Assembly: GCA_900546455.1 (NCBI GenBank) | Contig: URCS01000009.1 | Coordinates: 1 to 44,365, forward strand | Length of the DNA stretch: 44,365 bases | Reading direction: 5' to 3' | DNA from: an uncultured Collinsella sp. | GTDB lineage: Bacteria > Actinomycetota > Coriobacteriia > Coriobacteriales > Coriobacteriaceae | Shown: piece after piece, positions 7,140 to 15,490 of the stretch | How positions within the stretch are numbered: position 1 is the first letter of the stretch | Layout: the number at the start of each line of letters is the position of its first letter | The notes under the pieces: generated by a model | The model's database searches: none | What the model was told of the DNA's origin: nothing | The model's input: only the letters and a program-made list of their open reading frames with translations | Program-made: the position numbers and the translations under genes

Positions 7140-9767
7140 ATGAGAATCGATAAGCTAGCAATGACGTCGCGCGAGGCGTTGCAGACCGCCATGAGCACGG
7201 CTGCTGACGCGCAGGCCGGCGCGGTGGAGCCGATTCACCTGCTGTCTGCCCTGCTCGGTGCCGGCGAGCGCAATATCTCCGTGATCATTGAGCGCATCGG
7301 TGCCGACCCGGCTCAGCTTGCACGCTCCACACAGGATGCCATCGACCACGCGCCCAAGGTTTCGGGCGAGGGCCAGCAGATGGGCCTGTCCAACGAGCTT
7401 GTCCGTGTCATCGAGAAGGCCGAGAAAAAGGCCACCAAGATGGGTGACAGCTTTGTGGTGACCGAGCACCTGCTTATGGCGCTTGCCGAGGACAAGGGCG
7501 AGGCGGGCCGCGTGCTGCGCGATGCCAGCGTGACCAAGGAGCGCATCGAGCAGGTCTATGAGGAGCTGCGCGGCGATGACCGCGTGACGTCTGCCGAGGA
7601 CAAGACTCAGTTTGAGGCACTAGAGCAGTACGGACGCAACATCTGCGACCTTGCCCGCGCCGGCAAGCTCGACCCTGTCATCGGTCGTACCGACGAGATT
7701 CGCCGTACCATCCAGGTCCTGTCCCGCCGCACCAAGAACAACCCCGTGCTCATTGGCGAGCCGGGCGTCGGCAAGACAGCCATCGTCGAAGGTATCGCCC
7801 AGCGTATCGTGGCCGGCGACGTGCCGAGCACCCTGCGCGACCGCGACCTCATCGAGCTCGACATGAGCGCGCTGGTCGCCGGCGCCAAGTACCGCGGCGA
7901 GTTCGAGGACCGCTTGAAGGCCGTGCTCAAAGAAGTGCAAAAATCCGAGGGCAAGGTCATCCTGTTCATCGATGAGCTCCACACCATCGTGGGCGCGGGT
8001 GCCACCGAGGGCTCCATGGACGCCGGCAACATCCTCAAGCCGGCGCTCGCCCGTGGCGACCTGCACGCGATTGGCGCGACCACGCTCGACGAATACCGCA
8101 AGTACATCGAGAAGGACGCGGCGCTCGCCCGTCGTTTCCAGACCGTGATGGTCTCCGAGCCTACCGTCGAGGACACCATTTCGATCCTGCGTGGTCTGAA
8201 GGAGAAGTACGAGATCTTCCACGGTGTGCATATCACCGATAGCGCGCTCGTGGCAGCTGCCGACCTCTCCGATCGCTACATCGCCGACCGCTTCCTGCCC
8301 GACAAGGCCATCGATTTGGTCGATGAGGCGGCAAGCCGCCTGCGCATGGAACTCGACAGCATGCCGGTCGAGATCGATGCCACCACGCGTCAGCTCACTC
8401 AGCTGCAGATCGAGGAACAGGCGCTCATGAAAGAGACCGATGACGCCTCCAAGGAGCGTCTGGAGGCCCTGCGCCAGGAGATTGCCGAGGTCCAGGAAAA
8501 ACTCAACGTGCAAAAGGCCGGCTGGCTCAACCAGAAGAACGCCATTGACCACGTGCAGGAGCTTAAGAGCCAGCTTGACGAGGCCAAGAGCGAGGAGGAG
8601 CGCGCGACGCGCAACGGCGATTTGGGTCGTGCGTCCGAGCTGCGCTACTCCGTGATTCCGGGCCTGCAGCAGCAGATTCAGGATTCCGAGGCCGCGCTCG
8701 AGGCACAAAAGCAGCAGGACGGCGAGGGCCTCAACGAGCAGGTGACCTCCGACGAGATCGCCGAGGTCGTGAGCGCCTGGACCGGCGTGCCCGTGTCCAA
8801 GATGATGCAGGGCGAGCTCGACAAGTTGAAGGGCCTGGAGGGCGAGCTGCATAAGCGCGTCATCGGTCAGGACGAGGCCGTCTCCGCCGTTGCCGCGGCC
8901 GTGCGCCGCAGCCGTGCGGGTCTCTCCGATCCGGACAAGCCCATCGGCAGCTTCTTCTTCCTGGGCCCCACCGGTGTAGGCAAGACCGAGCTCGCCAAGG
9001 CGCTGGCCGAGTGCCTGTTCGATGACGAGCGCGCGCTCGTGCGTATCGACATGTCCGAATACATGGAGAAGTTCAGCGTCCAGCGTCTGATCGGTGCGCC
9101 CCCGGGATACGTGGGCTACGACGAGGGCGGCCAGCTCACCGAGGCCGTGCGCCGTCGCCCGTACTCCGTAATCTTGCTCGACGAGATGGAGAAGGCTCAT
9201 CCTGATGTCTTCAACGTGCTGTTGCAGGTGCTCGACGACGGCCGTCTGACCGATGGCCAGGGTCGTCAGGTGTCCTTCAAGAACACGATCATCATCATGA
9301 CGTCTAACGTGGGCTCCAAGGCTATCGCCGAGCTTTCCGGCAAGGACGAGGAGGAGATGCGCCATCAGGTCGACGCGGCCATGGCTCAGACCTTCCGCCC
9401 CGAGTTCCTCAACCGTATCGACGATATCGTGGTGTTCCATCCGCTCGGTATGGCGCAGATCGAGAAGATCGTCGACATCCAGCTCGCCGACGTCCGCGCG
9501 CGTCTGGCCAAGGAGCGCATGACGCTTGCCATCACCCCGGCGGCCAAGCAGATGCTCGCCGTGGGCGGCCTGGACCCGGTCTTTGGCGCCCGTCCGCTCA
9601 AGCGTCTGGTGCAGCGCGAGGTCGTGGATGCCATCGCCGCCGCTATCATCGACGGCACGGTGCGCGAGGGCGATCAGGTGACGGTCGATGTCGACAAGGA
9701 CGGTGGCTTTACCGTCGTGTGCGACAACACGCCGGCGGCCACCTACGAGGTCCCCGACGCAGAGTAA
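7140..9767 (+). CDS. clpB: ClpB disaggregase (Hsp100 ATPase)
   Basis: 875 residues, full length for the family. It has an N-terminal ClpN repeat domain (about 1-150), AAA domain 1 with Walker A GEPGVGKT at 206-213 and Walker B VILFIDE, a coiled-coil middle domain (about 400-530) that marks ClpB rather than ClpA or ClpC, and AAA domain 2 with Walker A GPTGVGKT at 609-616, the pore motif GYVGY and Walker B VILLDE. A C-terminal D2-small domain follows. It works with DnaK and its J-protein to dissolve and refold aggregates in the cytoplasm. The ATG has a good GAGAGGTG site. It is a single-gene unit with its own terminator. Confidence 0.98.
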   Translation: MRIDKLAMTSREALQTAMSTAADAQAGAVEPIHLLSALLGAGERNISVIIERIGADPAQLARSTQDAIDHAPKVSGEGQQMGLSNELVRVIEKAEKKATKMGDSFVVTEHLLMALAEDKGEAGRVLRDASVTKERIEQVYEELRGDDRVTSAEDKTQFEALEQYGRNICDLARAGKLDPVIGRTDEIRRTIQVLSRRTKNNPVLIGEPGVGKTAIVEGIAQRIVAGDVPSTLRDRDLIELDMSALVAGAKYRGEFEDRLKAVLKEVQKSEGKVILFIDELHTIVGAGATEGSMDAGNILKPALARGDLHAIGATTLDEYRKYIEKDAALARRFQTVMVSEPTVEDTISILRGLKEKYEIFHGVHITDSALVAAADLSDRYIADRFLPDKAIDLVDEAASRLRMELDSMPVEIDATTRQLTQLQIEEQALMKETDDASKERLEALRQEIAEVQEKLNVQKAGWLNQKNAIDHVQELKSQLDEAKSEEERATRNGDLGRASELRYSVIPGLQQQIQDSEAALEAQKQQDGEGLNEQVTSDEIAEVVSAWTGVPVSKMMQGELDKLKGLEGELHKRVIGQDEAVSAVAAAVRRSRAGLSDPDKPIGSFFFLGPTGVGKTELAKALAECLFDDERALVRIDMSEYMEKFSVQRLIGAPPGYVGYDEGGQLTEAVRRRPYSVILLDEMEKAHPDVFNVLLQVLDDGRLTDGQGRQVSFKNTIIIMTSNVGSKAIAELSGKDEEEMRHQVDAAMAQTFRPEFLNRIDDIVVFHPLGMAQIEKIVDIQLADVRARLAKERMTLAITPAAKQMLAVGGLDPVFGARPLKRLVQREVVDAIAAAIIDGTVREGDQVTVDVDKDGGFTVVCDNTPAATYEVPDAE

Positions 9768-9808
9768 ATTATGGGGCCGGCTTTAACCGCACCTCATCGC
9801 AAAACGCC

Positions 9809-9845
9809 AAGGGCGGCGGATCCAATCGGGTCCGCCGCCCTTTTT
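9809..9845 (+). terminator. Intrinsic terminator of clpB
   Basis: AAGGGCGGCGGA (9809-9820) pairs with TCCGCCGCCCTT (9831-9842) around a 10-base loop, followed by five T residues. Confidence 0.9.
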
Positions 9846-9895
9846 CGTGCGACAATCGATGATGTTGAACGGATGCGATGCAAGGAGCTATGCAG

Positions 9896-10090
9896 ATGAA
9901 AAACGAGATCAAGACAAGCGCGCCGGCGGCTGAGATAGCGTCCGCTGCACCAAGGCCCGCGCCGAAACCGGCGCCCAAGCCGTGCGACCCCTACATCCGT
10001 GCCGAGAACGAGGACGATGACGGCTACGATCCTTACAGCGATCGCCGCCCCGAGCGCGAGCCGCTGTTCGAAGCCGACCCCTGGCGCTGA
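9896..10090 (+). CDS. Small proline-rich acidic protein, unknown function
   Basis: 64 residues from ATG 9896. AAGGAG at 9882-9886 sets this start; the ATG at 9890 would be only three bases from it. The N-terminal half is Ala/Pro/Lys-rich (PRPAPKPAPKP) and the C-terminal half is acidic (ENEDDDGYDPYSD), ending FEADPWR. It has no signal peptide or membrane helix and is probably disordered. It stands alone between the clpB terminator and a long palindrome. The family is not recognised; the strong ribosome site and biased composition support it being real. Confidence 0.55.
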   Translation: MKNEIKTSAPAAEIASAAPRPAPKPAPKPCDPYIRAENEDDDGYDPYSDRRPEREPLFEADPWR

Positions 10091-10114
10091 GTGCCACCAA
10101 AAAGGTCACCAAAA

Positions 10115-10181
10115 AGTTGCGGTGAAATAGGGACTGTTTTGCGGTTTTACCAGCAAAAACAATCCCTATTTCACCGCAACT
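10115..10181. repeat. Long palindrome with GTGAAATAGGGA arms
   Basis: Arms 10115-10133 and 10163-10181 (AGTTGCGGTGAAATAGGGA and its complement) are perfect over 19 bp. The centre pairs further (TGTTTTGC with GCAAAAACA, one bulge), so the whole structure is about 27 bp of stem. There is no clean T-tract, and it looks like a mobile intergenic repeat more than a terminator. Confidence 0.7.
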
Positions 10182-10215
10182 GCGTTAGGGATTTTTCTAC
10201 AGGGGGAGGGTAGTC

Positions 10216-10248
10216 AAAAAAGCCCCGTCCCAAATTGACTGCTCGGGG
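10216..10248 (-). terminator. Orphan minus-strand terminator
   Basis: CCCCG (10223-10227) and CGGGG (10244-10248) pair. Read on the minus strand the hairpin is followed by six T residues (10216-10221). No minus-strand gene lies upstream of it, so it may be the remnant of a deleted gene or element. Confidence 0.4.
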
Positions 10249-10344
10249 AGTCGCATTCGAGCTCGGTTGTCCTCTTAGCCACTCGATATCCTTCGGAGCA
10301 ATAACGGTGATAAAACTTGCTTAAGTGTTAATCAAGCTACACAC

Positions 10345-10404
10345 AATCTTGCTCTCTAATTAATCAAGAATCGCTATAATTTTGATTAGCTAGAGAGCAA
10401 GATT
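10345..10404 (+). promoter_or_regulatory. Promoter inside a nested palindrome, upstream of the ATPase gene
   Basis: Outer arms AATCTTGCTCTCTA (10345-10358) and its complement (10391-10404) are perfect over 14 bp. Inner arms TAATCAA (10361-10367) and TTGATTA (10382-10388) nest inside. The centre holds a perfect TATAAT (10375-10380), and the right arm ends directly against the GGAG ribosome site (10405-10408). Both transcription and translation of the next gene could therefore be controlled by this structure. Confidence 0.6.
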
Positions 10405-10412
10405 GGAGAATC

Positions 10413-11765
10413 ATGGCATTCAACGACTTGATCGCCCAGAAAATAAAGGACTTTGAACAGCAGGGGGTTCCGCAGGTCTTTGAGCGAGACCTTGATCTAG
10501 GAAACCCACAGGAGCCAAAGCGCGACAACATCGTAAATGTGATTGTGGGGGCCCGCCGTTGTGGAAAGACGTATCGCCTGTATCAGGAGATGCGGCGGCT
10601 TCAGAGCCGGGGCGTCGAGCTTGACCGGATGCTTTACTTCAATTTTGAGGATGAGCGCTTGCGCCCGTATGAGCCATCGCTGCTGGCGAACGTGCTCGAC
10701 ACGTTCTATGCGCTGTATCCTGTTGCTCGAACCGAGGGCGCTTACATTTTCTTTGACGAGATCCAGGAAATTTCCGAATGGGGTGCGTTTCTGCGGCGTG
10801 TAGTCGATACGGAGAAAGCGACCGTCTATGTGACGGGATCTTCTTCTAAGATGCTGTCCTCAGAACTTAAGAGCGAGTTCAGGGGTCGTTCCCTTGTGCG
10901 AGAGCTTTTTCCGTTGAGTTTTTCGGAATACGTTCGATATAAGACGGGGAGCGTTCCCGAGCCAGATGCGACCTTTTCTCCGAGCGATGCGGCGCTGCTT
11001 CGGCATCATCTGATCGGGTATCTTGAACGAGGGGGATTCATCGCGACACTTGAGCAGACGCCTGCAGACGCGATTCAGCTGCTACAGGAATATGCTTCGC
11101 GAACGGTCGCCATGGACGTCGTTGAACGTTACGACGTCAAGAACCCTCGCCTGGCATCGCTGTTCTTGACGCGGTGTATGGCATCTTCGGGACGAGAGCT
11201 GTCAGTGAACAAAGTGTACAACGAGTTCAAGGGCAGACAGATACCCGTCAGTCGTAATTCGCTCAGCGATTTACTTGAGTATTATGAGGACGCCTACCTG
11301 TTATTTTCTGTGCCGGAGTTCACGCGTTCACTGGCAAATAACATGCGGTCTGCGTCTAAGGTCTACGCTGTCGACCCTGCGATGTTTGGAGCATTCTCTC
11401 CCGCATCGGCATTGGACCAGGGCCAGAGGCTCGAGACCGCAGTGTTCAATGCGCTAAGAAGAAGGACTCCCGCGGTGAGGACCGGCTCGGTCTGCCGCCT
11501 GCTAATCAAAGAGAAGAGCAAAAGCCATGAGGTAGACTTTGTGGCTGGGGACGCGCTTCTCATGCGGGCTTATAGCCTGATTCAGGTGAGTGCGGATATG
11601 GCAAGTGAGAAAACGCGCGAGCGCGAAATTGCCGCGCTTGATGCCTCGATGGCCCATTTCGATCTTAGCGAGTCGGCAATCGTTACCATGGATGAACAGA
11701 CCGATATTCCATGCGAGCACGGTGTGGTACACGTTATGCCCGCATGGAAGTGGCTCCTTGCCTAA
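10413..11765 (+). CDS. AAA-family ATPase with DUF4143-type C-terminus
   Basis: 450 residues. Walker A GARRCGKT is at 46-53, Walker B YIFFDE with D115/E116, and a sensor-like VTGSSSKML follows. These define the AAA_14 ATPases. The C-terminal half (about 230-450) fits the DUF4143 domain, including a nuclease-like SHEVDFVAGD patch, with conserved K before it in EKSK. Such proteins are widespread, often in strain-variable positions, and their function is unclear; defence and toxin-like roles have been proposed only loosely. Flanking palindromes, lower GC and the lack of operon partners suggest a horizontally acquired single-gene unit. It converges on the next minus-strand gene. Confidence 0.85.
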   Translation: MAFNDLIAQKIKDFEQQGVPQVFERDLDLGNPQEPKRDNIVNVIVGARRCGKTYRLYQEMRRLQSRGVELDRMLYFNFEDERLRPYEPSLLANVLDTFYALYPVARTEGAYIFFDEIQEISEWGAFLRRVVDTEKATVYVTGSSSKMLSSELKSEFRGRSLVRELFPLSFSEYVRYKTGSVPEPDATFSPSDAALLRHHLIGYLERGGFIATLEQTPADAIQLLQEYASRTVAMDVVERYDVKNPRLASLFLTRCMASSGRELSVNKVYNEFKGRQIPVSRNSLSDLLEYYEDAYLLFSVPEFTRSLANNMRSASKVYAVDPAMFGAFSPASALDQGQRLETAVFNALRRRTPAVRTGSVCRLLIKEKSKSHEVDFVAGDALLMRAYSLIQVSADMASEKTREREIAALDASMAHFDLSESAIVTMDEQTDIPCEHGVVHVMPAWKWLLA

Positions 11766-11838
11766 TCACCTATGGACCTGTGGGGTCAGGACCTCCTGGC
11801 TCCCTCATCACGGTTGGGGAGCACCTTGCTGCGCCAGG

Positions 11839-13335
11839 CTAGTCCTGGGCTTTGATACTCGGCAGCAGGATCTGCGCGAGGTAGTCGGTTTCGAGCTTAG
11901 TGGCACCATCTGCCTTGCCGTCTTTGCCGACCAACACGTTCTTGATCTGGCTATAGGTATAGCGGTTGCCGGTCGTCAGCTCGACAAGCTCAATGGCAGT
12001 GTCCATGGGGTAGGTTGACACGGGGTTCTGCGTCCGTCCGTTGATGGTCTGGGGCACCACGTACGGATAGACGGGGCCGCTGGCGTAGACGGTATAACCG
12101 TTGCCTAGATTGGCCGCACCCAAAACCGTATCGCCTTCATCGGGCGTAAAGCTCTCGCCCTCGCGCACCGCGACGAGCGTCACGAGCGGCGTATTGGCGT
12201 CGTCGCCCAGATAGATGCATAGCGTGCTTCCGTTTTGCCAAGTTGCGACCTTGCCGTACCACTCGACGGGAATATCGAGCTGGTAGAGGTCGGTTGCCTT
12301 GTGGCGAGCGTCAGCATCACGGGACGCCTGTGCCTTTTGCGCGCTCACGGCATTGACGGCGGCGTCGCGCCGCGCGGTTGCTGCCTGCTGGAGCACTTTG
12401 GCAGCCGCGGCGGAGCTCGCACCGCCCTCCTCGGCGTACTTGGCGGCGGCATCGATCTGGTCGTCGGTCACCGTGTCGGCTGAGGGCACCTTAAGCTTAA
12501 AGGTGGCTTGAGCGCGCAGATCCTGCCCGTCATTCTTGACCGTAACCTGGGCCTTGGTGGTCGGGACGGTGTAGATGGTGCCGTCGGCCGCGATGGGGGA
12601 GGCGGCGATGGAGAACGTGTAATCGCCGGGCAGCAGCTTAATGCCGCGACCGTGCTCGTCAACGTAGAGCGTTTCGCTCACGGAAGAACCGTCGGAATCC
12701 TGACCGCTCACCTGCACGGGAATCTTGGAGCCAGTTGAGCAGTCGAGCCCCGCGGCATGTACGCCAATTTGCACTGACATCATGGTATGGGCGTTTGCGG
12801 CAACCACGGCGGCCTGCTCTTGCCGGTATCCATTCCAAGCGGCATAGCCTGCGCCGCCGGCGACAAGCGCGACGGCTACGACGCCTGCCACCATCAGGTT
12901 GCGGCGCTTGGGCGACATCTTACGGTGACGAACCTCGGCTTCGCGTGCCGAAGGAACGGACGGTAGGGGAATATCGCCCATGGCGATGGTCTCGTCCACG
13001 GCAGGCGCAGAGCCTAAGCCAGGGAGCTCGCGGGTCAGCGAATCTTCGGCCGGCAAGTTGTCGAGCAAGATGGTTTCCTCGCTCGTGTCGGATCCGGGCT
13101 GGTCGTCGGCCTCGCTTTCGGTGTCTTCGTGATCTGCCTCATCCTCGGCAGGCTCAACGTCGCCTGCATCCTGATCATCGGATTGCGCCTCGGTTTCCGG
13201 CTCATCCTGCACATCAACGCCCGAATCGTCAAACGCAATCTCATCGAGTGAAATCCGGTCTAAGCTCTCCAAGGCCTCAGCGCAAGCTTCTGCATCTTGG
13301 GCCGCATCCTCTTGGCCCATCGTCTCATCTTTCAT
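11839..13335 (-). CDS. Acidic single-pass membrane protein, unknown family
   Basis: 498 residues. Residues 1-145 are extremely acidic and probably disordered in the cytoplasm. A basic stretch (HRKMSPKRRN) precedes one transmembrane helix at about 150-170 (LMVAGVVAVALVAGGAGYAAW). The extracellular part includes a beta-rich region and an alanine-rich helix (about 300-345). Two similar short motifs in the acidic tail, EETILLDNLP and DETIAMGDIP, place a threonine after acidic residues and before hydrophobic ones, as in some PknB-type kinase substrates. Start ATG 13335 is preceded by a GGGGG site. No enzymatic motif is recognised. The gene is alone, ending 73 bases from the convergent ATPase gene. 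Confidence 0.75.
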   Translation of the reverse strand: MKDETMGQEDAAQDAEACAEALESLDRISLDEIAFDDSGVDVQDEPETEAQSDDQDAGDVEPAEDEADHEDTESEADDQPGSDTSEETILLDNLPAEDSLTRELPGLGSAPAVDETIAMGDIPLPSVPSAREAEVRHRKMSPKRRNLMVAGVVAVALVAGGAGYAAWNGYRQEQAAVVAANAHTMMSVQIGVHAAGLDCSTGSKIPVQVSGQDSDGSSVSETLYVDEHGRGIKLLPGDYTFSIAASPIAADGTIYTVPTTKAQVTVKNDGQDLRAQATFKLKVPSADTVTDDQIDAAAKYAEEGGASSAAAAKVLQQAATARRDAAVNAVSAQKAQASRDADARHKATDLYQLDIPVEWYGKVATWQNGSTLCIYLGDDANTPLVTLVAVREGESFTPDEGDTVLGAANLGNGYTVYASGPVYPYVVPQTINGRTQNPVSTYPMDTAIELVELTTGNRYTYSQIKNVLVGKDGKADGATKLETDYLAQILLPSIKAQD

Positions 13336-13457
13336 ATATCCCCCAAGCTCAATATCGGGACAACACTGTACCCAAAAATGGAGCCATATAAAGCGCGTGC
13401 GAAATATAAGATCCGATTTAACTCGAGCGCATCGTTCGGCCGCATCCTCGCGGCAGC

Positions 13458-13498
13458 AAAAAGCCCCCGGAACGCGAACGAATCACATTCCGGGGGCT
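13458..13498 (-). terminator. Intrinsic terminator of the TetR / membrane-protein unit
   Basis: AGCCCCCGGAA (13462-13472) and TTCCGGGGGCT (13488-13498) form an 11-bp stem. On the minus strand it is followed by CTTTTTGC. It ends transcription from the gene at 13569-14576. Confidence 0.85.
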
Positions 13499-13568
13499 CT
13501 GCAATGCGTTGAGTTGCGCGGAGCCGGCTATACGGCTTCGTACTCAAGCGATGTTTGCGTCAGGCGCG

Positions 13569-14576
13569 TTACTCGGCGTGAGCGTAATCAACCTTGGCGC
13601 GGCGGGCGGTGGCCTTCTCCCAATCGCTGGTGCCCTCAAAGACATCCTGCTTGTAGGGATTGCGGCCGAGCTTCTTGGCGCGGTAGGCGATGTAGATGAT
13701 CGCGGCGACGTTGGCGACCAGTGCGGCGATCGAGACCGCGGTAGCGGCGCCGGGGTCGAGCGTGGAGTGGGTCACAAAGATGGACTCCTCCTGGAAGTAC
13801 GGGAACACCTGGGCAAACATGCACCAAATAGCCAGCGTAAAGGCGCGGTTCTGGATCCAGCCGCCCTTGTTCCAGATAAAGGCGGCGACGGTGGGCGCCA
13901 GCAGCAGCGCAAAGCCGCAGAACCAGGAGTGGGTGGGCAGGCAGTTGTAGGTGTAGCAGAAGTTCCAGATATCGTAGGCGATAATATAGACCCAGGTCAT
14001 ATCGGGCCACAGCATGTCGGTCTTGTCCTCGGAGGCGTAGACGCTCCACCAACCGGTCATGCAGAAGATGTTGATGATACCGGCGATGCCGTTGAACACG
14101 TTGTTCCAGCCGGCCAGCTGCGTAGCACCTTCGGAGGTGACCCAGGTGGACTCACCCAGGACAAAGAAGTGATAGGCGCTCTCGAAGTCGGACACGACGG
14201 CGATCATGATGTTGATGGCGACGATCACAAACGGCCACGCGCGGAACCAATGCGCCTTGCCGATCTTTCCCCACTGGTACTTAATGGCAATGAAGCCCCA
14301 GCAACCAGCCAGCGCCGCGTATACCTTGGCGTAGTGGAACCAGCTGTTCTGGTACACATGGGTGGGGTTGGTGAGCGCCCACTCGGCACCCTGCGAGACG
14401 CCGATGGCGATGGCGACGCAGTAGATGGTCATGGCCAGCGGAGCCACGCCAAAGATGATTGCCGCGCCCAGCTTGGTGCGGCGGCCGACCTCGTTGAGCA
14501 CGATCAGGCCGATAAAGACCATGGCCCATCCGGCCCAGTGGATAAGGGTATCGCTACCCCAAACATCGAACAGCAT
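13569..14576 (-). CDS. Polytopic membrane protein (DUF5692-like)
   Basis: 335 residues with about nine hydrophobic segments (for example at 12-30, 37-60, 83-103, 113-135) and an unusual richness in Trp, Tyr and Phe. The short polar tail ends DYAHAE. I believe it matches the DUF5692 family seen in Coriobacteria; function is unknown. ATG 14576 has AAAGGAGAG five to six bases upstream. It lies downstream of the TetR gene on the same strand, separated by 63 bases with a hairpin, so the two are probably one transcript. The divergent oxidoreductase shares their control region, so this protein may transport the substrate of that enzyme or supply it with electrons. That role is inference. Confidence 0.75.
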   Translation of the reverse strand: MLFDVWGSDTLIHWAGWAMVFIGLIVLNEVGRRTKLGAAIIFGVAPLAMTIYCVAIAIGVSQGAEWALTNPTHVYQNSWFHYAKVYAALAGCWGFIAIKYQWGKIGKAHWFRAWPFVIVAINIMIAVVSDFESAYHFFVLGESTWVTSEGATQLAGWNNVFNGIAGIINIFCMTGWWSVYASEDKTDMLWPDMTWVYIIAYDIWNFCYTYNCLPTHSWFCGFALLLAPTVAAFIWNKGGWIQNRAFTLAIWCMFAQVFPYFQEESIFVTHSTLDPGAATAVSIAALVANVAAIIYIAYRAKKLGRNPYKQDVFEGTSDWEKATARRAKVDYAHAE

Positions 14577-14592
14577 GCTGCTCTCCTTTCAC

Positions 14593-14620
14593 ACGCCCGC
14601 GGCCCCTCTTCTGATCGCGG
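14593..14620 (-). other. Intercistronic hairpin between the TetR and membrane-protein genes
   Basis: GCCCGCG (14593-14599) and CGCGGGC (14614-14620) pair. There is no T-tract after it on the minus strand, so it probably tunes relative expression of the two genes. Confidence 0.4.
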
Positions 14621-14639
14621 GCAGTTTGGCCAAATGTCG

Positions 14640-15302
14640 TCAGTTCTGGGGCTTGCGCTCCGGATACTTGGCGGTATAGCCCTCGATGTGGAGTGTCGAG
14701 GCGATGATTTCCTTGACCGTCTCGTCGGGCACATCGGGGTGCGTGCGGATATACATCAAAAGACCCATGATGAGGGTGTAGAACGTCTCGTAGACATGGT
14801 CGATGCGCAGCTCGTGGTGGGCGACAAAATCCACCACGGTGGTGTCGCAGATATACTGCGCCACGCGCTGGACCACGTTGTGCAAAAAGCCGCCGTAGAG
14901 CGCGCCGCTGTTGGAGGTCAGAGTGTGCGGCAGTTCGTGGCCGCTGGCGACCAGGCGCTTAAAGAGCGGGGCGACGGTGTCGAGCGCGCCCTCGATATCA
15001 CCGACGGTGCGGTTGGCATTCCACTGCTCGAGCTCGGAGATAAAACCGTCGATTGTCTCGTCCATGACGGCGGTGACGGCGGCGTCCATGTCGGCGAAGT
15101 AGTGGTAGAACAATGAACGCGTGCAGCCGGCTCGCTTGGTCACGGCCGATACCGATAGGTGGGACACGCCCAGCTCGGAGCTTACGGTGCGCACGGCATC
15201 GAGGATCTCGCGACGGCGTTCGTCGCCCGTCAGGCGCTTTGCCGCGCTATCGGATGCGGGGACGGCATCGACCACAGAGGTACCTGCTGCGTTGTTGCCC
15301 AT
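14640..15302 (-). CDS. TetR-family transcriptional regulator
   Basis: 220 residues. After a 25-residue non-conserved N-terminal tail, a TetR helix-turn-helix spans about 26-75 (RREILDAVRTVSSELG, then SVSAVTKRAGCTRSLFYHYF). The all-helical C-terminal half is the ligand-binding and dimer domain. It is transcribed away from the oxidoreductase gene at 15491 and ahead of a polytopic membrane protein. Two TTGACR-N3-YGTCAA palindromes in the 188-base divergent gap are its likely operators, giving autoregulation and control of both sides. The ligand cannot be told from sequence. Confidence 0.92.
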   Translation of the reverse strand: MGNNAAGTSVVDAVPASDSAAKRLTGDERRREILDAVRTVSSELGVSHLSVSAVTKRAGCTRSLFYHYFADMDAAVTAVMDETIDGFISELEQWNANRTVGDIEGALDTVAPLFKRLVASGHELPHTLTSNSGALYGGFLHNVVQRVAQYICDTTVVDFVAHHELRIDHVYETFYTLIMGLLMYIRTHPDVPDETVKEIIASTLHIEGYTAKYPERKPQN

Positions 15303-15360
15303 GTTTTGCCGCCTTTCATCCTCTTTTGCCTGACCGTTCGCCTAACAGTCTTGAATATTG

Positions 15361-15398
15361 TTGACGGTTCGTCAATACTATTTTTGACACAATGTCAA
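15361..15398. promoter_or_regulatory. Two TetR-like operators
   Basis: Site 1 is TTGACG-GTT-CGTCAA (15361-15375) and site 2 is TTGACA-CAA-TGTCAA (15384-15398). Each is a perfect 15-bp palindrome with the same TTGAC core and spacing, and their centres are 23 bp apart. They lie in the tetR/oxidoreductase divergent gap, upstream of both starts, so they probably bind the adjacent TetR protein. Confidence 0.8.
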
Positions 15399-15490
15399 CA
15401 ATGGCGGGTGAACGGCATGGGGGCATGCCCGGCCTGCAAAAAAGAGGGGCGCTGCGGTCTCGCCGGGCTGTGGCAAGAGAAGGGACAACC

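Noticed and set aside
7620..9440. Long minus-strand open frame opposite clpB
   Set aside because: It is a high-GC antisense shadow with no recognisable domain; clpB is unmistakable on the other strand.
10413..11765. Transposase call for the ATPase gene
   Set aside because: It has Walker motifs and a DUF4143-like end but no DDE or serine/tyrosine recombinase motif, and the flanking palindrome lies only on the 5' side.
13509..15116. Plus-strand open frame opposite the TetR and membrane-protein genes
   Set aside because: It spans two real genes antisense and has typical shadow composition.
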